Shown: positions 48,640 through 62,900 of the stretch, in pieces | Layout of the letters: each line of letters opens with the position of its first letter | Numbering within the stretch: the stretch's first letter is position 1 | Assembly (NCBI GenBank): GCA_903813345.2 | Contig: CAIIXF020000010.1 | Coordinates: 16,999,181 to 17,063,180 of the forward strand | Source: Owenia fusiformis | Lineage: Eukaryota; Annelida; Polychaeta; Sabellida; Oweniidae | Direction of reading: 5' to 3' | Length of the DNA: 64,000 nucleotides | The notes under the pieces: generated by a model | What the model saw: the letters and a program-made list of their open reading frames with translations, nothing else | Database searches by the model: none | Told to the model about the DNA's origin: nothing | Made by a program: the position numbers and the translations under genes

Positions 48640-50700
48640 ATAAACATATTTCCCTAAGTTCATCACCATACTAAGATTAGTGCGTTTTAGGACGTTTACT
48701 AATCCAATTGGTAAATCTACAATCGTAGTGTGCGAAACATACCCGACAAACAATTTCTACGTATAGTTATACTGTAACTTATATTCGGTAAAGTTCATGT
48801 TTAAAAAAAGAACTGAACATTGATGATGATCACAATCCTTTATTAAAAATTCTCATCTCACACACATGCATATTATTACTAACTAAAAAATTAAAAAGTC
48901 CATGGGGCCGCCATTAAGGGGATTTAGGGGCCTAAATTTTTTGCTCAACATTTGTTTTTTGTTCCTGATTTGAAATTTGCCCCTTCCTTGTTAGCTTCTG
49001 GATCCGCCAGTGTGTCCCGTTTAAGAATCCCTATTCTTACCATTGACAATGGATTCTAGCAATACCCTTCCACAGGCTGAATGTACTTGTTGAGATTAAA
49101 TCAACTTTAACTCGATCGAGTTCTTCTGAGAAAATGATGATTTCATCAAGGGTGCATTGACATATAGTAACATGTTTATATACATCCCGATGCTGTGTCA
49201 TTGGTCAATGGTGTAGGCTATGTCCCCAAAAAAGTCAATGCACTCTTGCTGTAATCTTGCACGAATGAATACAAACAGACTTAGTTTGAACATTTTTGGA
49301 ACTGATGCAAACCAGGGAGTATAGCAGAGCAAAAAGGAAATAAAAGTCAATCAAGTCGAAATGAACATACCTGTTATATAAGGGTCAGATATACTGTGCA
49401 ATCATATTAAGTGCAGGTTTTATTCTTAGAAGAAACCAAAAGAGAATACACGGGAGAAAGCATGATGAGGCCAATGAGTAATAGAGAAACAACAAAATAT
49501 CAATTGAATATTTTTTTAGTTCTCCTTTTAATGAATTGATTATCTTTCTGATAATTTGTTCCAAAGCTGGGGTATTGAAACAGATAAAGATTATTTGCCA
49601 TAATTTGTACAAAATTTAGGTTGGTCATAAGTCATTCTATTTCTGGTGTGATAAGTTAGATGTTTGATCATAGTGTTGCTAGAATTCATTTTCAATAGTA
49701 AGAATAGGGGTTCTTAAACAGGACATTGGGCCTGGTTTTTAGAACTTGTTGTTGGTACTTTATACATACACCGCTCAAAAGCTTACTGAAAGTGACAGCA
49801 AGATGGTTGAAACATTTTCTAAAAAAGCGTGCAACATATTCTGGATACTGTGATATGTGTCATGCGAACAATTCTACTTGAAATAATGTCTCACAAATGG
49901 TTCCCTTATTAAGGCCAATAAATGGAAAAAATAGTGAAGTGTTATGCTAAATTATTCAATGTTTTAACAACTAGTCTCTCCAAGGTAAACCCTAGACGAA
50001 GTGATACCAGTCGGCCTAAATCGAGTGGAATCGAGTAAGGAAAAAACGATCTACCAAAAGGAAACGTAGTAGACCAGCGATGAATTTTACTTCTTAAAAT
50101 TAGACACTTTATTGGACACATGGCATGTCGAAACTCGGTGCATTGATCCAAGACATATCAATCTTTAGGTAGGTCATCTTATAAAGATTATACTAAGAAA
50201 TGAAATGAATATGAATTGGAAAGTTTATTGAATATTGGCATGACCTTTTCAATGATTTTCGAAAATGGTAGATTTTCCATTGATATTTAAGAACCCCAGA
50301 GTCACTTGTTGCTCAGAATGGTGAAAAACTGCATGCGTTTGATTTTGAAAGGATTTTCGGGCGGGGAGTGGGGCTCTGATACGAAACAAAATATGACCAT
50401 TTACATTGTCGTTTTAGTAAACCTGGAAGGTCCATGGGAACTACAGTATTGTCCAGAAAGTTTGAAAAATCGGAAAATTAGAAAGCATGAATGAAATATC
50501 AGAATTTTTTTGGATTACCATTGATTGGTTACGTCACTACTACGCGTTCGATTCTTGAATTAACAATTGGCAAATTAGACCCATTTTTGTATGAAACGCT
50601 TCTATGTCTGTACAAATTACACCTTAGAAAAGTTGTACTATTTTGGTAGGATCGTCTTTCAACACATTCACTGGATTTATACATTTTTCTTCGTCTAGGA
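48640..50700. other. Gene-free stretch 3' of the giant reading frame
   Basis: No exon is supported. It includes a 'GGATCCGCCA' repeat fragment at 48890-49016. Small frames here look like chance. It would be the 3' region of the giant gene if transcription continues past its stop. Confidence 0.45.
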
Positions 50701-50934
50701 TGACGGTAAAATGTGAAGTTCTGTTTCATATGAAAATGATTTCCTTCCCGGTCATCAGATATTGTCGTTTCCATGGAAACAAGTTTACAAGTCTGCCTTT
50801 TCAATGTCTGATTTGCCGATTCCTTCCATGCAGCCTCCTGTTCAATTCAACTAATGAAACATCTTCCTTGTCAGCAGATTTTGTTGTTTCAATGGAAACG
50901 AGTTCAAGGGTCTTTGCTTCTTCAGCATTCTCAT
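50700..50934 (-). pseudogene. Decayed continuation of the giant repeat array past its stop codon
   Basis: Directly after the stop (50937-50935), repeat-like protein resumes in another frame (NENAEEAKTLELVSIETTKS). After a further 1-base shift it continues in a third frame (EAAWKESANQ, then LVSMETTISDDREGN). Compared with intact units, a 4-base deletion at the stop and a 1-base deletion near 50850 explain both shifts. This is either true decay of the array end or base errors in the sequence. Confidence 0.7.
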
Positions 50935-53900
50935 TTATTCTGTGCCTACAACTTTGTCCTGGTCACCAGATTTTGCTGCTTCGGCGGAAACGAGTTGATC
51001 AGTCTTTGCTTCTTCAACATTCCCATTTGAAGATTCCATGCTTGCAACTATTTCCTGGTCAGTAGATTTTGTTGTTTTCGTGGAAACGGGTTCATCAGTC
51101 TTTGCTTCTTCAACATTCCTATTAGCTGATTTCCTGCCTGCAGCCTCCTTTCCACTTTCACTAAATGCAACTTCTTCCGGGTCAGCAGATTTTGTTGTAA
51201 CCATTGAAACGAGTTCACGAATCTTTATTTCTACATTCTCATTTTTCGATTCCTTGCTTGCAGCCTCCTTTTCATTTCCACTAAATGCAACTTCTTCAAG
51301 GTCAGCAGACTTCGATGAAAGTATTGAAAGGAGTTTATGAATCTTTGCTTCAACATTCTCATTTGTGGATTCCTTGTCTTCAATTATTCCCTGGTCATCA
51401 GATTTCTTTGTTTCGGCGGAAACGAGTTCATCAGTCGTTGCTTTTTCAACATTCTCATTTGAAGATTCCTTGCCTGCAACTGTTTCCTGGTCAGCAGATG
51501 TTGTGTCCGTGGATACGAGCTGTTCATCAGTCTTTGCTTCTTCAACAGCCTCATTTGTGGATTCCTTGCCTGTAACTATTTCCTGATCTGCAGATGTTGT
51601 TGTGTCCGTGGATACGAGCTGTTCATCAATCTTTGCTTCTTCAACATTCTCTTTTGTGGATTCCTTGCCTGCAACTATTTCCTGATCAGCAGATGTTGTT
51701 GTTTCCGTGGAATCGAGTTCATCAATCTTTGCTTCTTCAACATTCTCTTTTGTGGATTCCTTGCCTGCAACTATTTCCTGGTCGGCAGATGTTGTTGTTT
51801 CCGTTGAAACGAGCTGCTCATCAGTCTTTGATTCTTCAACATTCTCTTTTGAGGATTCCTTGCCTGCAACTATTTCCTGGTCAGCAGATATTGTTGTTTC
51901 CGTTGAAACGAGTTTTTCATCAGTCTTTGCTTCTTCAACATTATCTTTTGAGGTTTCCTTGCCTGCAACTATTTCCTGGTCAGCAGATGTTGTTGTTTCC
52001 GTTGAAACGAGTTGTTCATCAGTCTTTCCTTCTTCAACATTCTCATTTGTTGATTTCTTGCCTGCAACTACTTCCTGGTCAGCAGATGTTGTTGTTTCCG
52101 TTGAAACGAGCTGTTCATCAGTCTTTGCTTCTTCAACATTCTCATTTGTTGATTTCTTGCCTGCAACTACTTCCTGGTCAGCAGATGTTGTTGTTTCCGT
52201 TGAAACGAGCTGTTCATCAGTCTTTGCTTCTTCAACATTCTCATTTGTGGATTCCTTGCCTGCAACTATTTCCTGGTCAGCAGATGTTGTTGTTGCCGTG
52301 AAAACAATTTCATCAGTCTTTGCTTCTTCAACATTCTCTTTTGAGGATTCCTTGCCTGCAACTGTTTCCTGGTCAGCAGATGTTGTTGTTTCCGTTGAAA
52401 CGAGCTGTTCATCAGTCTCTGCTTCTTCAGATTTTGTTGTTTCCGAGGAAACGAGCTGTTCACCAGTCTTTGCTTCTTCAACATTCTCATTTGTGGATTC
52501 CTTGCTTGTAATTATTCCCTGGTCAGCAGATTTTGTTGGGTCCGTGGATACGAGCTGTTCATCAGTCTTTGCTTCTTCAACATTCTCTTTTGTGGATTCC
52601 TTGCCTGCAACTATTTCCTGATCAGCAGATGTTGTTGTGTCCGTGGATACGAGCTGTTCATCAATCTTTGCTTCTTCAACATTCTCTTTTGTGGATTCCT
52701 TGCCTGCAACTATTTCCTGATCAGCAGATGTTGTTTCCGTGGAATCGAGTTCATCAATCTTTGCTTCTTCAACATTCTCTTTTGTGTATTCCTTGCCTGC
52801 ATCTATTTCCTGGTCAGCAGATGTTGTTGTTTCCGTTGAAACGAGCTGTTCATCAGTCTTTGCTTCTTCAACATTCTCTTTTGTGGATTCCTTGCCTGCA
52901 ACTATTTCCTGGTCAGCAGATGTTGTTGTTTCCGTTGAAACGAGCTGTTCATCAGTCTTTGCTTCTTCAACATTCTCTTTTGAGGATTCCTTGCCTGCAA
53001 CTATTTCCTGGTCAGCAGATGTTGTTGTTTCCGTTGAAACGAGCTGTTCATCAGTCTTTGCTTCTTCAACATTATCATTTGTTGATTCCATGCCTGCAAC
53101 TACTTCCTGGTCAGCAGATGTTGTTGTTTCCGTTGAAACGAGCTGTTCATCACCCTTTGCTCCTTCAACATTGTCATTTGTAGATTCCTTGCCTGCAACT
53201 ATTTCCTGGTCAGCAGATGTTGTTGTTTCCGTTGAAACGAGCTGTTCATCAGTCTTTGCTTCTTCAACATTCTCTTTTGAAGATTCCTTGCCTGCAACTA
53301 TTTCCTGGTCAGCAGATGTTGTTGTTTCCGTTGAAACGAGCTGTTCATCAGTCTTTGCTTCTTCAACATTCCCTTTTGAGGATTCCTTGCCTGCAACTGT
53401 TTCCTGATCAGCAGATGTTGTTGATTCCGTGGAAACGATTTCATCAATCTTTCCTTCTTCAACATTCTCTTTTGTGGATTCCTTGCCTGCAACTGTTTCC
53501 TGATCAGCAGATGTTGTTGTGTCCGTGGATACGAGCTGTTCATCACCCTTTGCTTCTTCAACATTCTCATTTGTTGATTCCTTGCCTGTAACTATTACCT
53601 GGTCAGCAGATTTTGTTGTTTCCGTTGAAACGAGCTGTTCACCAATCTTTGCTTCTTCAACATTCTCATTTGTTGATTCCTTGTTTGTAATTATTCCCTG
53701 GCCAGCAGATTTTGTTGTTTCTGTGGAAGAAAATTCATCAGTCTTTGCATTTTCAACTTTCTCATTTGTAGATTCATTACCTGCAAGCATTTCCTGGTCA
53801 GCAGATGTTTTTGTTTCTGTGGAAGCAAGTTCATCAGTCTTTGCTTCTTCAACATTTTCATTTGCTGATGTAACCATAGAAACAAGTTCATGAATCTTTG

Positions 53901-56900
53901 CTTCTAAACTCTCATTTGTTGATTCCTTGCTTGCATCCTCCTTTTCATTTCCACTAGATGCAAATCCTCTAAGGTCAGCAGATTCTGATGTAAGCATTGA
54001 CAGGAGTTTATGAATCTTTGTCTCAACATTCTCATTTTTCGATTCCTTGCCCGAAGCTACTTCCTGGTCAGCAGATTTTGTTGTTTCTGTGGAAGCAAGT
54101 TCATCAGTCTTTCCTTTTTCAACATTCTCATTTAAAGATTCCTTGCCTGCAACTATTTCCTGGTCAGCAGATTTTGTTGATTCAATGGTAATGAGTTTAT
54201 CAGTCTTTGCTTCTTCAATATTCTCATTTGTGGATTGCTTGCCTGCAACTATTTCCTGGCCAGCGGAATTTGTTGTTTCCAGTGAAACGAGTTCAAGAGT
54301 CTTTGCTTCTTGAACACTCTGATTTGTAGATTCGGTGTCTGCAATTATTTCCTGATATGCAGATATTGTTGTTTCCGTGGAAACAAGCTGTTCAACAGTC
54401 TTTGCTTCTTCATTATTCTCATTTGTCGATTCTTTGCCTGCAACTATCTCCTGGTCAACAGATTTTGATGTTTCCGTTTTCTCAATTGTGGATTCCTTGC
54501 CTGCAACTATTTCTTGGTCAGCAGATGTTGTTATTTCCATGGAATTGAGCTGCTCACCAGTCTTTGCTTCTTCAACATTTTCATTTATGGATTCCTTGCC
54601 TGCAACTATTTCCTGGTCAGCAGATATTGTTGTTTCCTTGGAAACGAGCTGTTCATCAATCTTTGCTTCGTCTACATTCTCATTTGTTGATTCCTTGCCT
54701 GTAACTATTACCTGGTCAGCAGGTTTTGTTGTTTCCCTGGAAATGAGTTCATCAGTATATGACTCTTCACCATTCTCATTTGTGGATTCCTTGCTTGCAA
54801 CCATTTTCTGGTCAGCAGATGATGTTGCCTCCATGAAAACGAGTCCACAAGTATTTGCTTCTTCAACTTTCTCATTTGTTGATTCCTTGCCTGTAACTAT
54901 TTCCTGGTCAGAAGATTTGGTTGTTTCCGGGGAAACGAGCTGTTCATCACTCTTTGCTTCTTCAACATTCTCATTTGTAGATTCATTGTCTGCAACTACT
55001 TCCTGGTCAGCAGATTTTGTTGATTCCATGGAAACAAGTTCATCAATCTTTGTTTCTTCAACATTCTCATTTGCTGTTGTAACCATAGAAACGAGTTCAC
55101 GAATCTTTGCTTCTACACTCTCATTTGTTGATTCCTTGCTTGCAGCCTCCTTTTCATTTCCACTAAATGCAAATCCTCCAAGGTCACCAGATTTTGATGT
55201 AAGCATTGAGAGGAGTTTATGAATCTTTGCGTCAACATTGTCATTTGTGGATTCCTTGCCCAAAACTACATCCTGGTGATCAGATTTTGTTGATTCGGCA
55301 GAATCGAGTTCATCAATCTTTGCTTCTTCAACATTCTCATTTGTGGATTCCTTGCCTGCAACTATTTCCTGGTCAGCAGATGTTGTTGTTTCCGTTGAAA
55401 CGAGCTGTTCATCAGTCTTTGCTTCATCAACATTCTCTTTTGAGGATTCCTTGCCTGCAACTATTTCCTGGTCAGCAGATGTTGTTGTTTCCGTTGAAAC
55501 GAGCTGTTCAACAGTCTTTGCTTCTTCAACATTCTCTTTTGAGGATTTCTTGCCTGCAACTATTTCCTGGTCAGCAGATGTTGTTGTTTCCGTTGAAACG
55601 AGCTGTTCACCAGTCTTTGCTTCTTCAACATTCTCATTTGTGGATTCCTTGCCTGCAACTATTTCCTGGTCAGCAGATGTTGTTGTTTCCGTTGAAACGA
55701 GCTGTTCATCAGTCTTTGCTTCTTCAACATTCTCTTTTGAGGATTCCTTGCCTGCAATTGTTTCCTGATCAGCAGATGTTGTTGATTCCGTGGAAACGAT
55801 TTCATCAATCTTTCCTTCTTCAACATTCTCTTTTGTAGATTCATTTCCTGCAACTGTTTCCTGATCAGCAGATGTTGTTGTGTCCGTGGATACGAGCTCT
55901 TCATCAGTCTTTGCTTCTTCAACATTCTCTTTTGTGGATTCCTTCCCTGCAACTAATTCCTGGTAAGCAAAATTTGTTGTTTCATTAGAAACGAGTTCAC
56001 CGGTCTTTGCTTCTTCAATATTCTCATTTAAAGATACCTTGCCTGCAACTATTTCCTGATCAGCAGATTTTGTTGCTTCCTTGGAAACGAGTTCACCAGT
56101 CTTTGCTTTTTCAACATTCTCATTTGTGGATTCCTTGCCTGCAACTATTTCCTGATCAGCAGATTTTGTTGCTTCCTTGGAAACGAGTTCATCAGTCTTT
56201 GCTTCTTCAACATTCTCATTTGTGGATTCCTTGCCTGCAACTATTTCCTGATCAGCAGATTTTGTTGCTTCCTTGGAAACGAGTTCATCAGTCTTTGCTT
56301 CTTCAACATTCTCTTTTGTGGATTCCTTCCCTGCAACTATTTCCTGGTCAGCAAATTTTGTTGTTTCAGCAGAAACGAGTTCACCGGTCTTTGCTTCATC
56401 AATATTCTCATTTGAAGATATCTTGCCTGCAACTACTTCCTGATCAGCAGATTTTGTTGCTTTCTTGGAAACGAGTTCACCAGTCTTTGCTTCTTCAACA
56501 TTCTCATTTGTGGATTCCTTGCCTGCAACTATTTCCTGCTCAGCAGATTTTGTTGCTTCCTTGGAAACGAGTTCATCAGTCTTTGCTTCTTCAACATTCT
56601 CATTTGTGGATTCCTTGCCTGCAACTATTTCTTGATCAGCAGATTTTGTTGCTTCATTGGAAACGAGTTCATCAGTCTTTGCTTCTTCAACATTCTCATT
56701 TGTGGATTCCTTGCCTGCAATTATTTCCTGGTCAGAAGATTTTGTTGTTTCCTCGGAAATGAGTTGGGAAAGTTTTGTGTGTTCAACATTCTCATTTGTG
56801 GATTCTTTGTCTGCAACTATTTCCCGGTCAGCAGATGCTGGTGATTCTGTGGAAATGAGTTTAACAGTCTTTGCTACTTCAATATTCTCATTTTCTGATT

Positions 56901-59900
56901 CCTTTTCAATTCCAGAAAATTTAACTCCTTCCTGGTCAGCAGGTTTTGTTGCAACCATTGAAACGAGTTCATGAATTTTTGCAGCTACATTCTCATTTGT
57001 AGTTACCATGCTTTTAACCTCATTTTCATTTAAACTGCATGTAACCCCTTCAAGGTCAACAGATTTTGATGAAACCATGGAAATAAGTTCACGAATCTTT
57101 GCTTCTACATTCTCCTTTGTAGATTCCATGCTTGCAGGCTCATTTTCACTTCCTTCAAGGTCATCAGACTTTGAGCTAAGTATCAAAAGGAGTTGATGAA
57201 TCTTCGCTTCAATATTATCATTTGAAGAATCGTTGCCTGCAACTTCTTCCTGCTCAGCAAATAATGTTGTTTCCATGGAAACGACTTCGCAAGTCTTAGC
57301 TTTCTCAACATTTTCATTTGTAGATTCCATGCCTGCGACTATTTCATCCTTAGCAGATTTTGTTGTTCCGTTGGAAAGGAGTTCATAAGTCTTTGCATCT
57401 TCAACATTATCATTTACGGATTCCTTGTCAGCAACCATTTTCTTGTCAACAAATTTTGTTGTTTCCGTGGAAACAAGCTGTTCACCAGTGTTTGCTTCTT
57501 CAACATTCTCATTTGTGGATTCCTTGCCTGTAATTATTCCTTGGTCAGCAGATTTTGTTGTTTCCGTGGAAGGGAGCACATCAGTCTGTGCATCTTCAAC
57601 ATTCTCATTTGTGGATTCCATACCTGCAAATATTTCCTGGTCGGCAGATTTTGTTGTTTCCATGGAAGTGAGTTCATCAGGCGTTGCTTCCTCAGCATTA
57701 TCATTCGAAGATTCCTTGCCTGGAACTATTTCCTGGTCAGCAGATTTCATTGATTCAGAGGTAACAAGTTCATCAATCCTCGTTTCTTTAACATTTTCAT
57801 TTGCTAATTTCTTCCCTGAAGCCTCCTTTTCAGTTCCACTAAATTCAACTCCTTCCTGATCAGCAGATTTTGTTGTAACTATTGAAATAAGTTCACGTAT
57901 CTTTGCTTCTACATTCTCATTTGTAGTTTCCATGCTTGCAGTCTCCTTTTCATATCCACTTAATGTATCTCCCTCCAGTTCAGCAGATTTTGATATAAGT
58001 TTTGAAATGAGTTGATGAATCTTTGTTTTAACATTCTCATTCATTGATTCCTTGCCTGCAACTATTTCCTGGTTATCAGATTTTGTTGTTTCCGTGGAAA
58101 CGAGTTCATCAATCTTTGCTTCTTCAACATTCTCATTTGTAGATTGCTTGCCTGCAACCATTTCCTTGTTAGCAGATGTTGTTGCTTCCGTGGAAACGAA
58201 ATCACAAGTCTTTGCTTCTTCAGTATTTTCATTTGTGGATTCCCTGCCTGCAACTATTTCCTGGTCAGCAGATTTTGATTTTTCCATAGAAACGAGTTCA
58301 GAAGTGTTTGCATCTTCAATATTTTCATTTGTGGATTCCCTGCCTGCAACTATTTCCCTTTCAGGCGATTTTGTTGCTTCCATAGAAGTGAGTTCATTAG
58401 TCTTTGCTTCTTCAATATTTTCAATTGTTGATTCCTCGCCTGCAACTATTTCAGGATCAGGTGATTTTGTTGTATCTTTGGAAACGAATTGGTCATCAGT
58501 CTTTGCTTCTTCAACATTCTCATTTGTTGACTCCTTGCCTGGAATTATTCCCTGGTCTGCAGATTTTGTTGTTTCTGTGGAAGCGAGTCCACCAGTCTTT
58601 GCTTCTTCAACATTCTCAGTTGTGGATTCCTTACCTACAACTATATCCTGGTCCGCATATTTTATTTCATTGGAAACGAGTCCACAAGTTTTTGCTTCTT
58701 TAATATTTTCGTTCGTGGATTCTCTGTCTGCAATTACTTCCTGGTCAGCAGGTTTTGTTGTATTTGCTTCCTCAAGAGTCTCATTTGTTGATTCCTTGCC
58801 TGCAGCTATTTCGTTGTCAGTAGATTTTGTTGATTCCGTGGAAACAAGCTCATCAGTCTTTGCTTCTTCAACATTCTCATTTCCTGATTTCTTGCCCGCA
58901 GCCTCCTTTCCACTTTTACTAAATGCAAGTCCTTCCCGATCAGCAGATTTTGTTGTAACCATAGAAACAAGTTCACGTATCTTTGCTTCTACATTTTCAT
59001 TTGAACTTTTCGTGCTTGCAGCCTCCTTTTCATTTCCACTTAATGCAACTCCTTCAATGACAGCAGACCTTGATGTAAGTATTGATAGGAGTTGATAAAT
59101 ATTTGCTTCAACATTTTCATTTGTGGATTCTTTGCCTGCAACTACTTCCTGGTCAGCAGATTTTGTTGTTACCATGGAAACGAGTTCATCAGTTTTGGTC
59201 ATTTCGTTGCCTGCAACTATTTCCTGGTCAGCAGATTTTGATGTTTCCGATGCAACGAGGTCATCAGTTTTTGTTTCCTCAACATTCTCATTTGTGGATT
59301 CCCTGCCTGCAACCATTTCCTGTTCAGTAGGTTTTGTTGTTTCCATGGAACCATGTTCACCAGTCAATAATCCTTCAGCATTCTCATTTGTGGATTCCTT
59401 GCCTGCACTTATTTCCTGGTCAGTAGATTTTGTTGTTTCCATGGAAACGAGTTCATCAGTTTTGGTCATTTCCTTGCCTGCAACTATTTCCTGGTCAGCA
59501 GATTTTGATGTTTCTGTTGAAACAAGTTCATCAGTTTTTGTTTTCTCAACATTCTCACTTGTGGATTCCTTGCCTGCAACTATTTCCTGTTCAGTAGATT
59601 TTGTTGTTTCCGTTGAAACATGTTCATTAGTCTTTGCTTCTTCGGCATTCCCATTTGCAGATTCCTTGCCTGCAACTATTTCCAGGTCAGTAGATTTTGT
59701 TGTTTCTATTAAAACAGGTATCTCAGTCTTTGATTCTTCAATATTCTCGTTTAAAGATTCCTTGCCTGCAATTATTTTCTGGTCTACAGATTTTTTTGTT
59801 TCCATGGAAAGGAATTCACCAGTCTCTGCTTCTTCAACATTCTCACTTGCCGATTCCTTGCCTGCAATTATTTCCTGGTCAGTAGATTTTGTTGTTTCCA

Positions 59901-62900
59901 TTGAAACAAGTATCTCAGTCTTTGATTCTTCAATATTTTCCTTTAAAGATTCCTTGCCTACAACAATTTCCTTGTCAGCAGATTTTGTTGACTCCTTGGA
60001 AACGAGTTCATAAGTCTTTGCTTCTTCACCATTATCATTTGCTGATTTTTTGACAGCAGTCTTCTTTTCAATTCTAGTAAATTCAACTCTTTCCTGGTCA
60101 GCAGATTTTGTTGAAACCATGGAAACAAGCTCATGAATCTTTGATTCTATATTTTCATTTGTAGTTTCTTTGCTTGCTGCCTCCTCTTCATTTCCAATTA
60201 ATGTAACTCCTTCCAGGTCAGCAGATTTTGATGTAAGTATCGAAAAGATATCATGAATCTTTGCTTCAACATTCTCATTTGTGGATTCCTTGCCTGCAAC
60301 TATTTCCTGGTCATCAATTTCCTCAGTCTTTGCTGCTTTAACAATCTCATTTGAAGATTCCTTTCCTGCAACTACTTCCTTGTCAGGAGATGTTGTTGTT
60401 TCCATGGAAACGAGTTCACAAGTCTTTGCTTCTTCCACATTCTCATTTGTGGATTCCTTGCCTGCAACTATTTCCTGGTCAGCAGATGTTGTTGTTTTCA
60501 TAGAAACAAGTTCACAAGTCTTTAGTTCTTGAACATTCTCATTTGTGGATTCCTTGTCTGGGATTACTACCTGGTCAACAGATTCTGTTGTTTCCTTCGA
60601 ATCGAGTTCTTCAGTCTTTGCTTCTTCAATATCATCCTTTTCTGATTCCTTGCATGCGGGCCTGTTTTTATTTTCACTTGATTTGTCTTCTTCCTTGTCA
60701 GCAAATTGTCTTGTTTCAAGGGAGAGAAGTTTAGGAGTCTTCGTTTCTTTAACATTCTCATTTACGGATTCCTTTCCTGCATCTTTTTCCTGGTCAGCAG
60801 ATTTTGTTGTTTCTCTGGAAACGACTTCACCAGTATTTACTTCTTGGTAATTTTCATTTAAGGATCTCTTGCCTGCAACTATTTCCTGGACAACAGATTT
60901 TGTTGGACCCAGGGGAATGAGTACTTCAGTCTGTTCATCTTCATCGTACTCATTTGTGGATTCCTTACCTGCAACCATTTCCTGGTCAGCAGATGTTGTT
61001 GTTTCCTCGGAAACGAGTCCATCATTCTTTGCTTCTTCAATATTCTCATTTGTGGATTCCTTGCCTTCAATTATTTCCTGGTCGCGAGATTTCATTGTTT
61101 CCTCGGAAACGAGTTCACCATTCTTTTCTTCATCAAAATTTGCATTTGTGGATTCCTTTCCTGTAATTATTTCCTGTTCAGCAGATTTTGTTGATTCGGG
61201 GGGAAAAATTTCATCAGTCTTTGCTACTTTGACATTCTCATTTGAAGATTCCTCGCCTGCATCTATTTCCTGGTCAGCAGATTTTGTTGTTTCAATTGAA
61301 CCGAGTTCATCAGTTTTTGTTTCTTTAACATTCTCATTTTTGGATTCCGTACCTTCAACTATATTCTGGTCAGCAGATTTTGATGTTTCCATGGAAATAA
61401 TTTCACAAGTGTTTGCTTCTTCAACAATCTTATTTGTGGATTCATTTTCTGCAACTATTTCCTGATCAGCAGATTTTGTTGTTTTCATGGAAACATGTTC
61501 ATCAGTCTTTGTTCCTTCAACATTCGCATTTGTCGTTTCCTTGCCTGCAACTATTTCCTGGTCATCAGATTTTGTTGATTCTGTTGAACCGAGTTCATCA
61601 GTTTTCATTTCTTCAACATTCTCATTTGTGAATTCCTTGCCTGCAACTATTTCCTGGTCAGCAGATTGTGTTGTTTCCGTCGAAACGAGTTTGTCAGTTT
61701 TGGTTTCTTCAACTTTCTCATTTGTTGATTCCTTGCCTCCAACTATTTCCTGGTCTGCAGATTTTGTTGCTTTCAACGAAACAAGTTCACAGGTATTTAC
61801 TTCCTCAACATTCTCATTTATGGATTCAATTTCTGCAACTATTTCTTGGTCAGCAGATTTTGTTCTTTCCGTGGAATCATGTTCATCAGGCTTTGTTTCT
61901 TCAACACTCTCATTTGTAGTTTCCTTGCCTGCATCTATTTCTTGGTCATCAGATTTTGTTGTTTCCGTTAAACCGAGTTCATAAGTTTTTGTTTCTTCAA
62001 CATTTTCATTTGTGGATTCCTTACTTGCAACTATTTCCTGGTCTCCAGATTTTGTTGTTTCCATGGAAACGAGTTCACAAGTGTTCGCCTCTTGAACAAT
62101 CTTATTTGAGGATTCATTTTCTGGAACTATTTCTTGGTCAGCAGAATTTGGTGTTTCCATGGCAACATGTTCACCAATCTTTGGTTCTTCAATATTCTCA
62201 TTTGTCGTTTCCTTACCTGAAACTTTTTCCTGGTCATCAAATTTTGTTGTTTCTCTTGAACCAAGTTCATCAGTTTTTATTCCTTCAACATTCTCATTTG
62301 GAGATTCCTTGCCTGAAACTGTTTCCTGGTCATCAGATTTTGTTGTTTCAGTTGAACCGAGTTCATCAGTTTTTATTTCTTCAACATTCTCCTTTGGGGA
62401 TTCCTTGCCTGCAACTATTTCCTGGTCAGCAGATTTTGTTGTTTCCGTGCAAATAAGTTCATCAGTTTTTGCTTCTTCAACATTCTGATTTGTCGTTTCC
62501 TTGCCTAAATCTATTTCCTGGTCATCCGATTTTGTTGTTTCTGTTAAACCGAGTTCATCAGTTTCTATTTCTTCAACATTCTCATTTGTGGATTCCTTGC
62601 CTTCAACTATTTCCTGGTCAGCAGATTTTGTTGTTTCCCTGGAAACGAGTTTATCAGTCTTTGCTTCTCCAACATTCGCATTTGCCGATTCCTTGCCCTC
62701 GACTATTTCCTGGTCAGCAGATGTTATTGGTTCTGCGGAAACGAATTCCCCAGACTTTGTTTCTTGAACAATCTTATTTGTGGATTCATTTTCTTCAACT
62801 ATTTCCTGGTCAACCGATTTTGCTCTTTCCATGGAAACAAGTTCCTCAGTCTTTGCTGCTTCAGCACTCTCCTCTAAAGATTTCTTGGCTGCTTTTGCTG

